Of a stretch of 6,592 nt of DNA, positions 5,913-6,592 are shown in pieces; within the stretch, counting starts at the first letter, position 1, and each line of letters starts with the position of its first letter. Source of the stretch: Actinomycetes bacterium (GTDB lineage: Bacteria > Actinomycetota > Actinomycetes > Actinomycetales > Demequinaceae). The translations under genes and the position numbers were made by a program. The notes under the pieces are model-generated. The model did no database searches. It saw nothing but the letters and a program-made list of their open reading frames with translations, and was not told the origin of the DNA. Location of the stretch: contig JAEYYZ010000127.1 of NCBI GenBank assembly GCA_023428185.1, forward strand, positions 1-6,592. The letters are read 5' to 3'.

Positions 5913-5950
5913 GATGCCTCCGTCAGTGGTGGAATTTTGTCCCTTATGTC

Positions 5951-5978
5951 CTAACTCGCGCCCACCGTGAAGCGTTCC
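5951..5978 (-). promoter_or_regulatory. ECF-sigma-type promoter of the SDR gene
   Basis: On the minus strand, GGAAC (5978-5974) is separated by 18 bp from GTT (5955-5953). This is one base from the GGAAT-N18-GTT pattern known for Streptomyces SigR and is generally ECF-like. The predicted start near 5945 would give a leader of about 30 nt containing the GGAGG site. No vegetative-type pair is better placed. Confidence 0.45.
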
Positions 5979-6004
5979 CCAGCGCCCGCGCGCCGATCCA
6001 ACCA

Positions 6005-6075
6005 GGCTGCGCACCCAAACGAGGGGTCAAAGGCGCTCGCCTAGCCGCAAAACCGTCTGAAATGGGTGCGCAGCC
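6005..6075. repeat. 13-bp perfect inverted repeat with near-dyad arms
   Basis: GGCTGCGCACCCA (6005-6017) and TGGGTGCGCAGCC (6063-6075) are perfect reverse complements separated by 45 bp. Each arm also reads as a near-palindrome around TGCGCA, with the two cores centred 59 bp apart. They lie between the predicted SDR and sigma-factor promoters. This suggests paired operators for a dimeric regulator, though nothing here proves it. Confidence 0.7.
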
Positions 6076-6108
6076 GCGAATATCGGCGGGTGTCTCGTGG
6101 CGAGTGGG

Positions 6109-6117
6109 TGCTAGCGT
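6109..6117 (+). promoter_or_regulatory. Extended -10 of the ECF sigma gene
   Basis: TGCTAGCGT combines a TG extension with TAGCGT. The expected start, about 7 nt downstream of the hexamer, falls at or next to the ATG at 6126, which has no ribosome-binding site. This points to a leaderless mRNA. The -35 region (GGTGTC, 6089-6094, 17-bp spacing) is weak. Confidence 0.4.
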
Positions 6118-6125
6118 CGGGCCCC

Positions 6126-6592
6126 ATGGCTCTGGGTGAAGCGTTCCCCTCCGTGCTGGCGGCGGCCAAGACGGGCGCGGACTGGGCGTGGGCGGAAATA
6201 TTTCGCGACCTGGCCGGACCCGTCACGGGATACCTCACCACGCGCGGCGGCGGCGAGCCGGAGGATCTTGTCTCGGAGACCTTTCTGCAGGCAGCGCGAG
6301 GCATCCACACCTTTGAAGGTGGAGAAGCGAAGTTCCGTTCATGGATCTTCGTCATTGCGCACCGGCGGCTCCAGGACGAACGTCGCGCGGCAATGAGCCG
6401 ACCCCGCACCGAGCCGCTCGAAAGTGATGACGGCACCGTGGTGACAGCCCGTGAACTGGTGGTAAATGACCCTGCCTCCGAGGTGCTCGATGGGATATCG
6501 CTGGACGCCGCGATGGAACTTCTGGGTTCGCTCGGAGTCAATCAACGTGACGTCATCATGTTGAGGGTGGTGGGGGAGCTGTCGTTGGAAGA
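6126..6592 (+). CDS. ECF-family RNA polymerase sigma factor, 3'-partial
   Basis: The 155 visible residues match a sigma-70-type extracytoplasmic function factor, which redirects RNA polymerase to a specific promoter set. Residues about 20-88 form region 2. They include the core-binding E-P-E-D-L-V-S-E-T-F (44-53) and the DNA-melting/-10-reading stretch around F-R-S-W-I-F-V-I-A-H-R-R-L-Q-D-E-R-R (70-87). An acidic linker (about 95-120) follows, then the start of region 4 (about 127 on), whose helix ...R-D-V-I-M-L-R-V-V-G-E-L-S-L-E... continues past the window edge. No region 3 is present, as expected for ECF factors. ATG 6126 is chosen from the family-like N terminus and the -10 position; GTG at 6108 and 6090 are in-frame alternatives without good ribosome-binding sites. 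Any anti-sigma factor would lie downstream, outside the window. The ECF subgroup cannot be assigned from this fragment. Confidence 0.92.
   Translation, partial: MALGEAFPSVLAAAKTGADWAWAEIFRDLAGPVTGYLTTRGGGEPEDLVSETFLQAARGIHTFEGGEAKFRSWIFVIAHRRLQDERRAAMSRPRTEPLESDDGTVVTARELVVNDPASEVLDGISLDAAMELLGSLGVNQRDVIMLRVVGELSLE

Noticed and set aside
5913..6014. N-terminal extension of the SDR by 34 codons
   Set aside because: The extension covers the predicted promoter and lacks conserved residues. The internal ATG at 5912 has the GGAGG site.
6041..6541. Open frame of 166 codons on the minus strand
   Set aside because: It is antisense to the sigma factor gene, and its Ser/Arg-rich low-complexity product fits a shadow. 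The plus-strand frame carries clear region 2 motifs and runs off the window edge.

Overview
The window is chromosomal DNA from a high-GC Gram-positive bacterium, very probably an actinobacterium. The evidence is the GC-rich coding style, a clpB-like gene under an HspR-type HAIR operator (an actinobacterial heat-shock arrangement), tRNA genes without an encoded CCA, and possible DevR/DosR-like, ECF-type and leaderless expression signals. Order Micrococcales is a reasonable guess from overall gene style, but the sequence alone does not fix the genus. No transposase, integrase, CRISPR array or prophage gene is visible, so the region looks like ordinary core-type chromosome.

Layout, left to right. 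Positions 1-406 hold the C-terminal part of a HAD-family phosphatase (+). tRNA-Gln(CTG) follows at 469-540 (+) with its own hairpin terminator. A six-repeat ankyrin lipoprotein (724-1434, +) runs tail-to-tail into a ClpB-type AAA+ disaggregase (1431-3584, -), and their stop codons overlap. The ClpB lacks the usual N-terminal domain but keeps both ATPase domains and a full middle domain. The 178-bp gap upstream of clpB holds a HAIR operator lying on a good vegetative promoter, and then tRNA-Glu(CTC) (3763-3835, +). The tRNA-Glu terminator is buried in the 3' end of the next minus-strand gene, a DCC/DUF393 thiol-disulfide protein (3849-4331, -). That gene sits 25 bp downstream of a flavodoxin-domain gene (4357-4875, -), probably in one operon. 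A short palindrome resembling a DevR/DosR box lies upstream of the flavodoxin gene. Next is a stress-type short-chain dehydrogenase (5016-5912, -). The 213-bp divergent region after it carries an ECF-like promoter, a pair of related dyads and an extended -10. The window ends inside an ECF sigma factor gene (6126 to the edge, +).

The common theme is stress and redox: heat-shock disaggregase under HspR, flavodoxin plus a CxxC protein, a GSP39-type SDR, and an ECF sigma factor divergent from that SDR. The hypothesis most worth testing is that the sigma factor or its partner controls the SDR through the divergent region. I see no clear sign of an undescribed multi-gene system; the most unusual points are the N-domain-less ClpB and the architecture of the intergenic regions.
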